From Aquanectria penicillioides (taxonomy: Eukaryota > Ascomycota > Sordariomycetes > Hypocreales > Nectriaceae): a DNA stretch of 64,000 bases. The notes beneath the pieces were generated by a model. The model was not told where the DNA came from. It was given only the letters and a program-made list of their open reading frames with translations, and searched no databases. Positions 22,705-35,167 of this stretch are shown piece by piece (the first letter of the stretch is position 1; every line of letters begins with the position of its first letter). Made by a program: the position numbers and the translations under genes. The DNA lies in contig PYIU01000010.1 in the NCBI GenBank assembly GCA_003415625.1, forward strand, positions 1,178,001-1,242,000, in the 5' to 3' direction.

Positions 22705-24674
22705 TGTGGTCCATGTGTTAAGCGTACTCTTGGTCCGCAGCTGACACTTCTCGGCACTTTGCTCTCCCGTCGCATTTTCTCCCCCTCATAACCTTGAGTT
22801 TGGCCGAGGGCATATGAGCTAGTATTGCAATACCACCTTATTCACCCAACACCTCTTGGATAGATGAATATACGTGCACATACACGCACACATTTTTATG
22901 TTTACATTTCTCTTTTCCAACCCGTAGCTTACACACCTGCAATGGAGTAGTGTCTCATTCGTTACCCGCAATAGCTCTGAAGCAGCACCATAATGATGGC
23001 TGGGTGGAACCTTTCGACCATAGGTGCCAATAAAAGATGGGTTTCTAGTTGCAGCAGGTCTACCGATTCCAGTACTGCAATGGTTTCAAACTAATCGTAG
23101 TTCTTACTTGTTGCTGCCATGTATCGAGGGCCTCAGTGTTGGAGGTGGGGAATCAATTTGCGTGTAGTGTAGATGGAAAGCCAGTGGCCTATACGACCTC
23201 TTCGGAGTGCCTCCAGGCCAGGTTAAGACATTGAATTAACTCTGCGTTGGAAACAATGGCAGATTCAGTAATTTCCTATGGCCCTATGGGTAAGGGAGAC
23301 GAAGCAAACTTGCAGTTCATTCATTGAGAGTCTGGGCCGACATGGGTGTGGCAGAGACTGGCTTCAATTCTTGCCTCGTGGCGTTCTTTGGTCGGTAAAC
23401 ATTCCCTCATGGTCCGCTCAAAGTTGAAGCCCCAGGATTGCTCTTTTAATCCCTAGATCTTGACCAAATCCTTACCAAGCAACTAGCACATGGACAGCCT
23501 TGATGTGCGCTGGCAGAGCATTGGGAATGATGCAAGGGAGTCATTCCATCTGTTAGCTTCATGAACAAAGTGCTGCCTTGACTGGTCACGAAGAAAGCAT
23601 ATTAAATAGTGCGTCCAGTTATTTCCCTTGGAAAGCTAACCTTGCTTGTCGATTTGACAGAATGCGAAAATTCTCCAAATAGGCTTGCTAGTACCAGAGC
23701 CCAGCAACTAGCGACGCAATAGGTATGGCTGCCCAGGGAATATTCGTAAAAGTGCGTAAAATCGGGATTAGTTCATGCCCAGTCTACCTAAGACCAGGGA
23801 CGCTCGCATCTTTCGTATTCGGGACCAACATACAGTCATGGGCTGAAGAGAGATCCTCGGTGACTTGCGAGGATTCTCGAGTTTCGACCTTCTATACCCG
23901 GGGCCTGGCAGAGAGGCAGATGGACGTACTCAGTTGGGTCTGTGGCACAAGGGCTTCAACTGAGCTCTCTGCTCACGAGGACAGCACATTGCCGAAACCC
24001 CCGGTATTTCTAAAATAGCTGCCAGGGCGATGTCCGTCTACATATCCAAAGTCCCTCTCCAGGACTCCTGTGATGTCTTGGGCGTAAGTGAATCAGGCCC
24101 CGATTTCCGTAGTGCCTCACTGGCAACATTGCCAATTGGGAACCGAGCGCCTATGAGCTTGAGATCGTCCGGAGCACCCTCAGCATAGCGGCCCTTCAAC
24201 CCCTTGACCGTTGTAATTACCTGAACAGACGCAAATCCCGCCTCTCAACTCACACTGTGTGCTTCTTATTTACTAACATGTCATTTGAAAACTCCTATGT
24301 TGATGGTCTTTCGTGTTAAGGGTTGGGAAGGCACAGAGTCCGCATCATCTGCCTACCATTGGCAACAGACCTCAGCAGCGTACTTTGTCAACATTAGGTC
24401 TAATAGTAGCGCCGTATCCGTTGGGGCATGTCTAAATCTCATTGTATGAATAAAGGGGCTTCATATTCTTCAATATATTCGGTGTTAGGCTGTATCTTCA
24501 GGATTAGGAAAGGATATGCGACCAAGACTCATACAATCAATGCTATCGAATCGAATTATGCATTGGATCAAATACTTGATATGGGAAATGCCAACGCAAA
24601 GTGTAAGTAACATGCCCTATCGTCCATAACCTAGTCCCCTATGTTAACTCAAAAGTCACACCTTTAATAGTATA
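22705..24674. other. Long gene-poor stretch
   Basis: About 2 kb with no supported gene. Open frames at 23049-23234, 23725-24018 and 24428-24610 (+) have no recognisable content. The right end is the 3' flank of the GABA aminotransferase. Confidence 0.4.
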
Positions 24675-26057
24675 CTAGACTACGACCTGCTTAAGCGCAT
24701 CCAGCAATATATCCGCATGCTTCTTCTCAAAAATAAGCATTGGCCGCAATCTAATAGCAGCTTCTCCGCTAGTTCCAACAATTACTCCCCGCCGTCGAAG
24801 AGCCGCGACAACTTGATTTCGCTGCTCCGTGCTAAAGAGATCCCAGGCCACAATTGTACCTTTTCCTCTTAGGTTTCCGAAGCATTCTGGTTTGATCTTT
24901 GCCAGCTCCTTGAGCTTCTCCATTATGTACGCGCCGACTTCCTCGGCTTGCTTAACCAAATTTTTGGCGATGATTTCGTCTGCAATCGCCCCGGCAAGGA
25001 TTGCACGGCATGGGTCGCCCAGCCATGTACTAAACAGTCGCAAGGCGGCCTCTGGTCTGAATTCGGGATCCGAAAAGTAATATCCCGCAGCTTGGAACTT
25101 TTTCGAAAAAGTCACAATATCGGGCGGTGATGGCAGTTCCCAGTGTTCGTGGGCCCAGAACTTTCCGGTTGCTCCGACGCCAGTTTGGACCTCATCTACG
25201 ATGAGAGCCATGCCTCTACCCTTGGTTATTTCTTGAAGACCTCGAAAGAAGGCTGGGGAAGCGTGGTTATCTCCACCTTCGGATTGGATTGGTTCGACAA
25301 CGATAGCTGCAACCGGGCAGTGCCATGAATCCAGAAGCTCTTTGACTTTTTCAAGGCAGCGAAGCTCTTCTTCTTTGTTTTCCTTCTCGAACTTCTCAAG
25401 AGGGTACTTTAATTTAGGAAACTCAGAGCGTGGCCAATCAAATGAAGGGATATCTAACTTGTGCAGGGCCTTTGTCCTCGTAGTGCTGAGGCTTGCAAAT
25501 GAGCGCCCGTGGAATCCGGACGCAAATGAGAGGATGGCCAGCTTTGGTGAGCCGGGAGACTGATTCAGCATGCACGACTGCAGTTCTTCGTCGGTCCAGC
25601 TCTTGCGACGGCGGTACCAAATAAAGGCAGCTTTATACGCTCCTTCGTTGGCATCAGCGCCACTCAAGGCCATCCACACATTTGGCATTCCAGGCGGTGC
25701 GACCTTTAGCATTCCTTCTTGCAGAATCTGGGTGTAATCATGGCGAGGGAAGAATCCCGTAGCAGGTCGGTTAATCATCGAACTGATCATTTCTGTACTG
25801 GTCGCTGCTGCCCGGAGCCGGGGGTTGTTGTAGCCAACAGGGATACTGGCAATTTGTGAATAGGCATCTAGATATGTGTTGCCATCGATATCGACCAAGT
25901 AGTTACCGCTGGACTTTTCATAGTCACAGACAATATTGACGGTGCGAGAATCCAAGACAGCATCAAGCTTTGCCTGGGCCGCAAGTCCTAAAGGACCGGG
26001 GACTTCTGTCTTGATTGAGGGGCCGTCGGGTTCCTTCATGACAACTAAAGAGGCCAT
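24675..26057 (-). CDS. 4-aminobutyrate aminotransferase (class III, PLP)
   Basis: Intact single-exon gene of 460 residues; ATG 26057, stop 24675. It transfers the amino group of GABA to 2-oxoglutarate, giving succinic semialdehyde and glutamate (the GABA shunt; omega-amino acid catabolism in fungi, cf. S. cerevisiae UGA1, A. nidulans gatA). Seen: the N-terminal VPGPLGLAAQAKLD segment, VGYNNPRL, SGADANEGAYKAAF (substrate/cofactor pocket), SGFHGRSFASLSTT, IVDEVQTGVGATGKFWAHE with the PLP-contacting Asp, and IVTFSKKFQAAGYYF with the Schiff-base Lys (residue about 317). Length and motif order match the eukaryotic GABA-AT group. No obvious mitochondrial presequence is seen, in line with the cytosolic yeast enzyme. 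Context gives no operon-like partner. Confidence 0.95.
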   Translation of the reverse strand: MASLVVMKEPDGPSIKTEVPGPLGLAAQAKLDAVLDSRTVNIVCDYEKSSGNYLVDIDGNTYLDAYSQIASIPVGYNNPRLRAAATSTEMISSMINRPATGFFPRHDYTQILQEGMLKVAPPGMPNVWMALSGADANEGAYKAAFIWYRRRKSWTDEELQSCMLNQSPGSPKLAILSFASGFHGRSFASLSTTRTKALHKLDIPSFDWPRSEFPKLKYPLEKFEKENKEEELRCLEKVKELLDSWHCPVAAIVVEPIQSEGGDNHASPAFFRGLQEITKGRGMALIVDEVQTGVGATGKFWAHEHWELPSPPDIVTFSKKFQAAGYYFSDPEFRPEAALRLFSTWLGDPCRAILAGAIADEIIAKNLVKQAEEVGAYIMEKLKELAKIKPECFGNLRGKGTIVAWDLFSTEQRNQVVAALRRRGVIVGTSGEAAIRLRPMLIFEKKHADILLDALKQVVV

Positions 26058-27000
26058 GGTGGTTTCCGAAATATTATTGCACTAGAAACACGACAGAGAA
26101 GAAGTATTTAGGCGAGATTCTTGTTTTGGCAGGCTGAATCGGTATGATGAAGATGTGAACACTCCTCCAGCCCCCTCATCTGTAGAGAGAGATGGTTATT
26201 TTGTACACTAAGCGGCGCCACTCGTTCACGCTGAAAGCATCATCCTGCACACTCCCTTCGGTTCCGAGATAAAGTTCGTCCGAAGTAAGCCGTTCACTAA
26301 CGACGGACAATGTGGGGTAAAAGATGGCCGAGTACACAACATGAGCCGAAAGTATGCGGGGCCGAAGTTGCTTGTGGGTCCTGATTCGGTGAGAAGGTGT
26401 GTGTCACGCGGTATCAAGCGGACTGGGCGCACCGAGAGGGATGACCGACTTGGGAATGGTGGAGCGGATCGGATCCGAGGGTGAAGAACCGATGTCTTGG
26501 GCCAGTTTGTGAAGGGCAAGATACGGCTGACGTCGGCTGTCTCATCCTCCATGATTGCATGGTGGAGCTAAATGACCCTGTAGGGTAGCATATCACCACC
26601 GAGAATGGGGCTGGTCTTGTCTATTCGATCAATCGAGTCTTCTGCCTTATTGACTGTGTACTTGTATGGCCCCTACTCTATGCGTGCACGTTCCGGTCTT
26701 CCCATTGACTTGATGTCTTGAGGTGAACAAAATACAATAACAAGCTACGGCATCTTCCCTTCTTCGTTCGAGAGCCGACATTGAGTTGGAATCCAGCTGG
26801 GCACATCGGCAATACCTGACAAATGACCGATGGCAGTCAATCGCTACCTCAAGAAATAATATTGTAGTGAAGAAATACAAGGTAAAGCAAAAAGCCTGAT
26901 GGAGTCCACTCTTGCCATTGCAAGTGTAAGATACCACGCATCTCACATGATAAGGGTCGACTCATCATGGGGCATCACTGCATCAGTGAACATCACGGGC
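26058..27000. other. Intergenic region
   Basis: Promoter of the GABA aminotransferase (left) and 3' flank of the secreted-protein gene (right). Minus-strand open frames at 26226-26946 show no domain. Confidence 0.4.
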
Positions 27001-28872
27001 TCAAGAGAAGCCAAACTTGGCCATCTCCTCCGCAGTTAAGGCACCGTCGCCGCAAGGATAGGTTTCCACTTGGCCCGGTATCAGGGGCGTGTTCAACATG
27101 TGGCGCCTTGGTGCCCTTCCGTACTGCTTAGCCTCTGTGTAGACTCTGCCGACGGTGCAAATCGGCATTTGGACAAAGCCAGGCGTTTGAACGCCCTTAT
27201 CAAACAAAGCATTGCCGATAGCACCATCAGTAGGAAGTTTGTAGCCATTTTTATATCCGTTCGCGCGGTATGCATCGTAAACACTACATAGGGTCAGTCT
27301 GAGTGCTCATTGCAGCGCTCAAGCGGAGGTGTGAATTTACCTGATAACCATATCTTTCAAGGTCAGACCTCCCCAGTTTTCCCCGTTCAGTTCAGCGTTA
27401 TTTGCACCAGGCAGTCCCAGAGCCTCAGTCTTGTTGGGTTGTCATCGCTAGAATAACCGGTAAATGTCGGATAGCCAACAAAGAACGTGTGACCATCATG
27501 ACAGACAGATATTTGATCAGCCAGACCCTCATCCTTGATCATCCATGTTAGGCTGTCGCCTTTGGTCGCACAGTCTTCAGGTACCATCCTAATGATTTGA
27601 TGTTAACGCTGAATGCATAAATGTTAAATATAAACTCACAGGATCATCGGGAATGGAGTATCCGGGTTATCCTTTATTTCCATTGTTGACTGCTTCCATG
27701 CGAGTGGGAGAAGCTGGGAGTACATGGCCTTCTGGGCGCCCTTGACGAAGGTTCCAAAGTCGACCCCTCTTGAAAATTCAAGAGCTAGACCATCCATCAG
27801 CATCCCTTCGAGGATGCTGATTGCCTGGGTAGTTCCGGAGAATAATGCTCGCAAATAGTCAGTCTGAGCCTCCATCCACTTCTCAAAAACCTTGCCGATG
27901 GCGACCTCAAGGTCATTCTGGAGATCTGAGGGACTAGATGATTGTCAGATACAATATCCGAAATCGCTATTAGGCATCTCAGTACGTGATAGACATACGT
28001 AGGTAAATGCTCCTTTCCAACGTTAAATCCCAACTTGATTGCCTCGTTGGTACTGTCTTTTGCCATTCCATACCACTTGGTGTTTTCTGCGAAACTAGTA
28101 GCTTTGAGACCTTTTTAACCTTGGTTTAGCGTCTAGCCTTGATAGCTGTTGAGATGGGTCTCACCAATGTTCCAAGTGTAGGCCGATCCAACTCCGACGA
28201 CGAAGTTGAAGACGTTCAGGAAGTCTTTCATCCAACCATTGCTCTTGGGTTCCGCAGCAGGGGAGAATACTTTCTGAAATTTGCTCATAGAATTTTGCAT
28301 TTGATTCATGGCAGTGTCTAGAGAATCGTATATATTCTTTTGCAACTAGTGGCATTGTAAACAGTTAGCAAATCTGATCAATAAATCGCCAACAATCGGG
28401 AAGTTGAGACTTACCACGTGAATCGAAACAAATGAGTTGAGAATGAGAAATCTAGGAGAAAATGTCAATGCGGAACTATCCCCCAGCTTTGACAAACATA
28501 CCCAGAAGGAGACCCGGTAGGGAAGTTGACATCAGTGCAGGTCATCGTGTCTTCACATGGCCCGTCGTTCATGTTAGCGCAGACCATCAGGTCTTTTGAA
28601 TGCACCATGTTCCCAACATATTCGCTGAAGGAAAGTCGAGAGGGGAATCCGGATGCCTTATTCGCTGTCCAGTTTGACGTGATTTGGGACCATGCTATGG
28701 TTGCGCCAGCAGCTCTCCAACGGTCTCGGGCAGAGGAATTAGCATCGTCAATGTACTTGGCGTCGCAGCGAGCGCTTGCAGGATCGATGTTATCTGGAAG
28801 GTCGGCAGCCAAGGTCTCCGTAAGGAACCTGGCGAGAAGGAGAAATGCGCATGAGGTCTTCATACTAGGCAA
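27001..28872 (-). CDS. Secreted protein of unknown family, seven exons
   Basis: ATG 28872 (or 28863) begins a signal peptide (hydrophobic CAFLLLARFLTETLA, probable cut after A). Exons joined in frame: 28872-28502, 28451-28415, 28345-28165, 28086-27999, 27933-27640, 27588-27341 and 27284-27001; about 500 residues. The mature part has several Cys in the first 130 residues (VCANMNDGPCEDTMTCTD), an amphipathic helical middle and a conserved-looking C-terminus (GVQTPGFVQMPICTVGRVY ... YPCGDGAL). I do not recognise the family. In exon 6 the frame changes by one at a CCC run (plus-strand GGG 27436-27438): one extra C joins GYSSDDNP to KTEALGLPGANNAELNGENW. This is probably an assembly indel, otherwise a truncating frameshift. 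Consistent splice sites and frame elsewhere argue for a real gene. Confidence 0.72.
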
Positions 28873-30950
28873 CTTATTGAATTATTCAGATTTGCTGCTC
28901 TGCAAGCTTCGCTACTCCTGCAAGCGCTGTGGACTTCTCTGCCATTTATAACATCCAGTCTCTAAGTATATCTTTATGAGGTATTATACAGGTTTTCTGT
29001 CTTCGTATTGCCGTCCATAAAGAATGTCTGATCGCAGCCAATAGAGCATCATAAGAGAGGCATGTGGAAAATCCAGGTTTCAGCCTTCGGGCCGTGCCCG
29101 ACTCCGGGGAACTCTGGGAGATGGCAAGCACCAACCGGGAAGCTAATGAGCAACACAGCCACAGCATCATGCTACCAATAGAACGATTCAGAATCCCGTA
29201 AGGTTCTTCCATGTGGCTCGTCGCTTTTGGGGAAGTTAACATTACCAGAGGCTCAGACATCCCCATTCCGGCAAATATCAGCTGGTTTCGGGGATCCACA
29301 GGCGGGGATATCGGCGACCTAAATGAATGGATACGGGCAACACACGCTCAGCACGAAACAAGCCCCTAATGGTAGATGATGACCCACGCACGTTGCACGG
29401 TGGCTGATATCATTCGGGGTGTTCGGTAGTTCAAATAGGAAATTTTCAAAGGTTCCCGAGGTGGTGCATGCAGCTGAGCGATCATTGACGTAAAGGCTTC
29501 ATGCAATCTACGATGGACGCAATCCTTTAATCCCGCGTGCGCCATCCCTTCGAAACAAAGGTAATCAAAATACATCATGGCATCTGCTGTATCTCTCTTC
29601 CAGCAATCGAGAACTGCCAACGTGAATTTTCATTCAACGCAAAGCGACAGGTTGTGATGGGGTCAATGATTCGCTCAAAGAGACCATCAAATTTTTGTTT
29701 CCTTCAGTGCTAGGCATTTGAGCTAGTTTTCAACCCATATTTTTTCGCCAAAAACAAAAACCAAAAATTCATGTGCCTATTTTCCCGGGTCATGTTCAGC
29801 TTCTTATTGGACAATACAATACAAACTGGGGCCGACGGGATCTCTCACAACAGGGATACACACCTAGAAAAAGCTAAAATGGGCCGTTTCGTCCACCCCA
29901 GAAGCAGCCCTGCCTCTGCCGGGCTAGAGAAAGCTTTCAACATCATCTTTGGATCGGAAAAAGGGCAATCACATTCCGCTTTTGCAAATAGTCCCCTCGC
30001 CGTCAACCTCGTCAGGAAATACACAGGGAAAGTTCGCATCAGTAGAAACGTGACCTAGGTTACCTTTAAGATTTTGTCGATGAAAAACTAGCCAGTTACT
30101 GGCCCAATGAGTTGAATCTCTTTGTCGAGAAGATATAAAATCCACCAAAAGTTGTGGAGGTGGAGCCGTAGGTGGTTTTCTCTGCCGCGCTTTGCGTATG
30201 GCGCCCGTGTCATAGCAGAGACAAATGCTCACAAAAGTCTAACCTGAGTAAATGTGTTTTTCGAAGGATGCATGTTTTTGGGGAAGAAAAATCTCCATCA
30301 GAAGGTATTTTATATCCGCTTTTCTATCGGACCTGAGAATCGACTTAAATCCGAGTAATCCTTCTCGATTTCGTCATCATTCCCACTGAACAAGTCTCAT
30401 CATTTTTACCTTCCCCACTCAAAGACAACAGCCTCAAAAAGAAAGCAAAGTAACAACTTTTTCTAGATCGGACTAGAGCTTACATAGAAGTAAGCACATT
30501 AATCCTCCTCATGCATGGGAAATACCTCAGTTGCAAAGCCTTGACATGGGGGAAATCATTTGCAATTGCTTGTCTGTATAATTTCACGCCCTGTCTCACT
30601 ATTCTGCAGAACTGCCGTGCATTCGAGACTTGAATGAGATAGAGCTCCTTCTGCAACGGTCTGACTCACCAAGTTGACGGATAAGCTGAATTCTCCGGGA
30701 ATACCAATTGCGGTCCGCAAACTCCGCAAACTCCGTCGTTCCAACTTTTAGCAATCGCCTGTCCCATTGTTGATTGAATAGCCAACTTTCGGTGCCATGA
30801 GGATGGAATGCATAGAACATGAACCCACTTTGCTCAGCTCGCAAACTCGATGAGTGAGAAGTATATAAAGAGGATGCATTACTTCTCAATAACAATCAAC
30901 AGACTCATCCATACATTATTTCTACTCGACACATTCACTTTGGTAACATC
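28873..30950. other. Divergent intergenic region
   Basis: About 2 kb between two genes that point away from each other, so it holds both promoters. Open frames at 28946-29299, 29366-29620 (-) and 29771-30058 (+) have no recognisable content. Confidence 0.4.
30862..30868 (+). promoter_or_regulatory. TATA box for the DJ-1-like gene
   Basis: The sequence TATATAAAG lies about 85 nt before ATG 30951, a good place for a fungal core promoter with a short 5' UTR. Confidence 0.5.
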
Positions 30951-31704
30951 ATGGCACTAAATCTGCTCATCGTTCTGACCTCACACGGCCCTGAAGATAA
31001 TAAGAAGGGCAAATATTATGGCTGGTTTTTAGTATGCTGATGAGTTTCGATTCTATCCTTAGCCAGGAACTGACAAGAGCATACAGCCAGAACTAGCACA
31101 TCCATATGACGAATTTGTAGCAGCAGGCGTCAACCTCACCGTCGCGTCTCCGAAGGGTGGCGCAACCTATGTCTCGCCAGATTCGGTAGAGATGTATGCC
31201 AGTGACAAAAGTTCCACTGACTTCCTACATACGAAGAAACAAGTATGGGAAGATACTGCGAGGGTTGATGAATTTGTTGGCAAGGCCAGTGACTATGACG
31301 GCATTTTTATTCCCGGTGGTATCGGGCCAATGTTCGACTTGGTAGACTATGCGCCATTGCAGAAGCTGATTGCAGAGTTTTATGACTCTGGTAAAGTGGT
31401 TTCGGCTGTCTGCCATGGTCAGGCGGCTTTAGTCGACGTGGTGCTGAGTGACGGCAAGTTGTTGCTCGCGAACAAGAATGTCACCGCCTTTCCGGAAAGT
31501 GATGAGGACATATCTGGGTCAAGTCAATTTTTTCCATTTAGGTTGGAATCCAGAATTCGGGATGTGACTGGAGATCGGTTTGAGGTCGCAGCTGAGCCGT
31601 TTGGTGAGAAAGTAGTTGTGGATGGCAAGCTTGTGACAGGACAGAACCCAGCTAGTGCCAAGGGACTCGCTAAAGTCGTCATCTCACTCATTGGGTCTAA
31701 TTGA
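30951..31704 (+). CDS. DJ-1/PfpI family protein, Hsp31-type glyoxalase III
   Basis: Two exons, 30951-31031 and 31087-31704, give 232 residues. The intron 31032-31086 has a CTGAC branch site; an earlier AG at 31061-31062 would insert eight residues into the strongly conserved GWFL-PELAHPYDEF and is less likely. The catalytic triad of the Hsp31 group is visible: Glu29 in PELAHPY, the nucleophile Cys136 in the elbow SAVCHGQAAL, and His137. The GGIGPMFDLVD loop is also present. Family members convert methylglyoxal to lactate without glutathione and act as stress chaperones in the cytosol. The gene looks intact and has a good TATA box, fitting a stress-inducible gene; the induction is inference. 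Confidence 0.92.
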
Positions 31705-32151
31705 GGGAGGGCGATGCAACTTCCACCATGCTTGGGTAGCTTCCAGTCTGTGTCAAGTAATATGGTCGAGCCAAGGCTGAATGGGCATGGATTGACGATA
31801 CTTTCGTAGATTGCAGGCTTCTAGACGGCTCAACAACTTCTCTTCGTATAGATAGATGACACATGGTTTCTTTCGGGGCTTCTATGAAAGTGATGTACAT
31901 TCCCGTGCCATAATCAACCAAAAGGCACACACTTATTTACCTATTTAATACTCTCAACACTTCATTCCTGATCCTTTCCTGAATTCGAAACCACAACTTA
32001 TTTTGCGCGCAACAATTGAGCGATTTTGAACCGGATTACTGGGGGTGAGGACCGCGTGTCCATCCAGAAAGCCCTTCCCAATCAATCTAGTAATGTCGAT
32101 AAGGATTGACTTGTAATATTCTTTTACTGAATTTTCCGCCTTCCATCCCAG
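31705..32151. other. Convergent intergenic spacer
   Basis: 3' flanks of the DJ-1-like gene (+) and the membrane glycoprotein gene (-). Nothing further seen. Confidence 0.4.
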
Positions 32152-33051
32152 CTAAGGTGCCTCATATAATCCTTGTGGACTTTGAGCCGCAGTCTTTCTT
32201 TCACTCTGAATCTTGTCCTGTTCGGATGGCAACTCGTTGACCGCATGATCTGGACTGGAAGGTAGAGGCGGGCTTCGTATTCCTCCATCGCCGGCCAACT
32301 CAGATTTTGTATAACCGGGGCTCAAAAGTTCTGATGATTGTTCTGACTGTGCGTATTTGGGAGGCGGGGATTGGACGGGGGGGCCCTGTTCATTCCCAGT
32401 GCCAGACTCCTGAGTTTTCTTCCAAGCCAAAAAGCTCCTGACAAGCTTTACATTCCTCCATGCCAAGTATCCAAGTCCTCCAAGAATTAGAAGGCCGCCT
32501 ACCGTCGATCCGACCGCGATTCCGGCGACGGCGCCCGTCGATAGGCCCTTTTCTGGCGCCGTGACGTTGAAAGGCATGCAATAAGCTGTGTCGTTCACGC
32601 CGTTGCCTGTGGCGTCAACATTAAAAGTAAAGACATACTGCTCTCCTTTTGCAGGTTTAAATTTGACGTCGTCGATATTAACTACCCAATCAAAACTTTT
32701 GGTCGTCATATTCTCTGTGAAGATCAGCGTATCGTCCTTTGCTGCAGACGAATCCAAAGAGACCGAGATTCTTGAGCACTAACCCTTCAATAAGAACAAA
32801 TCATAATTCGGCGTTATTTGAAAGAGATAAAAGTCGAATTTGGTGCCGTTTGATTTCCATTGTGCATTGACTGTCTGCCCGACCGAGTAGGTTGGGTTCT
32901 GGCTGTAGTCAATGGTGTCTTGCACGTATTCTGACGGAGGTGTGGTGAATTGAGTCTCTGGCCTCACACCTACACCAAAGACGAGGAGAAAGAAAAATAA
33001 AACCAATCGTGGAAACATCGTCATCAATAAATGATGAGAGGCAGGAGGCAA
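32152..33051 (-). CDS. Single-pass membrane glycoprotein of unknown function
   Basis: From ATG 33051 (an internal Met lies 9-11 codons on) the protein has a hydrophobic signal (RLVLFFFLLVFGVGV), then an extracellular part of about 160 residues with several N-x-S/T sites, a glycine-rich transmembrane helix (GAVAGIAVGSTVGGLLILGG, about 32465-32545) and a Pro/Ser-rich cytoplasmic tail ending GLYEAP. This is the layout of many fungal surface proteins with a SKG6/Mid2-like helix. An in-frame TAG sits at 32779-32781; a 42-nt intron (32783-32742, GTTAGT...TGCAG) would remove it and keep frame, so the gene may be intact. A diverged tandem copy lies at 35168-35946. Function unknown; a cell-surface sensor or adhesin is possible but unproven. 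Confidence 0.65.
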
Positions 33052-33367
33052 TCAGCCTTGCTCACGGTGGGCCAAAGCTAAGCCAAGTCAGCCAGTCGAA
33101 GGATGAGAAACTCAGGAAAAAACTGTTGGGGAGTCTTGAAGATGGGCTTAGGGACTTATTTACCACAGCCCATTTGAGACCGTCAGCCGGCTGTAGGGAT
33201 CCCTAGTTCTCCGGATAGATATCACGTTGCAGATCTCAAGCTAAGCTTGCAAAGTCGAGGGTGGATGTGAGAGCACGTATAGCATCCACCAGTGGCGTCA
33301 ACGCCTCCAGCCAAGGTTCAAGGCCTGGAACTCGCATGTAAGCGCCAATATGCAAGCCGATGGGACC

Positions 33368-33760
33368 CTACACGATGTAGGGCTGAGGGAAGGGCGATAG
33401 GAGATATTTCTGCCGCTCAGGCTCGGAGAAGGTGAAATCGTCACAAGCTCCACTGTAGACTTCAGCCCAGATTTCTCTACACATTACATAGATACTGTAC
33501 GTGCTAAACATTGCGTCAACCGTGAATTCTGCATGCCCATTTGAGCTGGTTTCCTGATCCAACCGTGGTGTGATTCATGGCTCGGGAATTGTCAGGTCTG
33601 AGTGGGCCCATCGCCCTCGTCTTCGCCTTGAGCCCTGTAGCTCATTTCTGGCCAATGTGATGATTACATCGAAGTTGTGATTTGGTTTCAGCTCCGCATC
33701 GGCCCTTCTCCACCAGAACGTCTCATGGCTTGTTGTGCGTACGATATGTGGTGTATGTGG
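33368..33760 (-). pseudogene. Relic of an unknown gene, upstream unit of the duplicated block
   Basis: One minus-strand frame is open from about 33760 (TTSH-x3-WWRRADAEL) to a TGA at 33575-33577 and continues after it to a stop at 33368 (DDFTFSEPERQKYLLSPFP). A matching TTSH-x3-WWRK segment occurs in the same order 3.03 kb away near 36735, so this piece belongs to a tandem duplication. No family is recognised. Confidence 0.4.
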
Positions 33761-35167
33761 TACGTGTCAGCGCCACGCCAAGAAGTTGAAGCAACCATGG
33801 GTACGAGGTCTATTGATGCTCTGCAGCGGAGGTGAATAAGGGAATTTTGAGCCTCAATCAATCTCATACACCTGTTGAAGGGTGAATCAGGGGAAAATAT
33901 GCCATGTCAAGTCAGCAGGATTACAAGTATACCAAAAGCTTTTTTAAAATGACCCTGAGTGTCACAGGAAACTCGTCGAAAGGGACGCGCTACGCTTGAG
34001 CTCTAAATCTGGTTGCTCGTAGCAGCATCGTCATCTTGAACAAAAGATCATTTCCTCGAGGTCCTTTGCACGCTAGGTGGGACAACACGTCAGCATGTGA
34101 TACGACGCCGACGCGCCAAGGGAACCAGGGTAAGCCAACAGTAGCTACCAGCTGCTTCAGCCGCAAATTGGTGAAGGCGTGATGTTTCGTGTGGCTTAGA
34201 ATGTGCCTCTCAAGTCAACCTGAGGAAGGATCAATAATGCATCGAGCACGGCATAAAAAGGACATAATGGCAACACGGAGTATGTGGAAAAGAAAACAAG
34301 AAAATCAATTACGTCCGTATTGGCCAGCCAATCAGGCATGCAACAACACGCTGATCGGATGGAAATAATTGCATTTGCCCTATTTCCATCTCAAGGGCTA
34401 AAGTGAAATGAGATTCTCACCCCCTGGTCGAGTCCTTGTGCCAAAACCTCTACGTCGCATTAAGCATATGGGTCACAGCGAATTAATTGAAGATGCGAAC
34501 TAATTGAAGATGCGAATTAGAGTCAATAAAATCCCATACAACAGGGTAAGTTTTCACTCGTAGCTCCATGTTCTGTTTCCTTATTATTAGAAACTAAAAT
34601 CTGCCTAGTTGATTTCTTGAAATCGTCGTGTCATGATGTTCCAAAGTCCGCAAGATGGTTTGAGGCCACGGTCCTTCCGCCACATTTGAGAATCTTACCG
34701 GTATATTCCCATGATCTTGAGTCTCTTTATTCTCGCACGGGCCTGGTACTTGAGGAAAGTATTGCTACAGCTCTCCAGGATCTGAAGACTCATTGGGTTC
34801 TCCTGGGAAGCTCTGTGGCTTACTCACTTCTGGGATTTCTCAAACCTTCGTTGAGTGAGGACCTGTACAGCACATCGAACATCGTGGGGGTCTCCAATTG
34901 TGGGCAAGAAAAAGCAGGAGAGAGAATTGGGTCGTTTGTTTAGTCTAGATGGTTCCCCGGGTGGCTTCTGCATTACCCCGACCCCGTGCTGCCCCATCCA
35001 AACATGACATATAAGCTCAGATGGTTTGGAATAACAGCCCTCAGAAATACCAGCGCTCGATCACTATGTTATTGACTAAGAAGCAGTAAGACTAAAACCT
35101 AAAGCAGGTTTAGGACCAAGTCACCGAAAGGTTTTCGTGTGGATAAATTAACTGCTATTAATTCCAG
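33761..35167. other. Gene-poor stretch inside the duplicated block
   Basis: No gene is supported. A plus-strand open frame (34617-34943) has no recognised content. A direct repeat of TAATTGAAGATGCGAA lies at 34483-34516. Confidence 0.4.
34483..34516. repeat. Direct repeat, about 17 bp x 2
   Basis: Two tandem copies of TAATTGAAGATGCGAA are separated by one base. It looks like a slippage duplication; no function is inferred. Confidence 0.75.

Noticed and set aside
31032..31062. 31-nt intron in the DJ-1-like gene
   Set aside because: Too short, and it inserts eight residues into a conserved motif; acceptor at 31085-31086 restores GWFL-PELAHPY.
34617..34943. Plus-strand open frame of 108 codons
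   Set aside because: No recognisable content; lies in the gene-poor spacer of the duplicated block.
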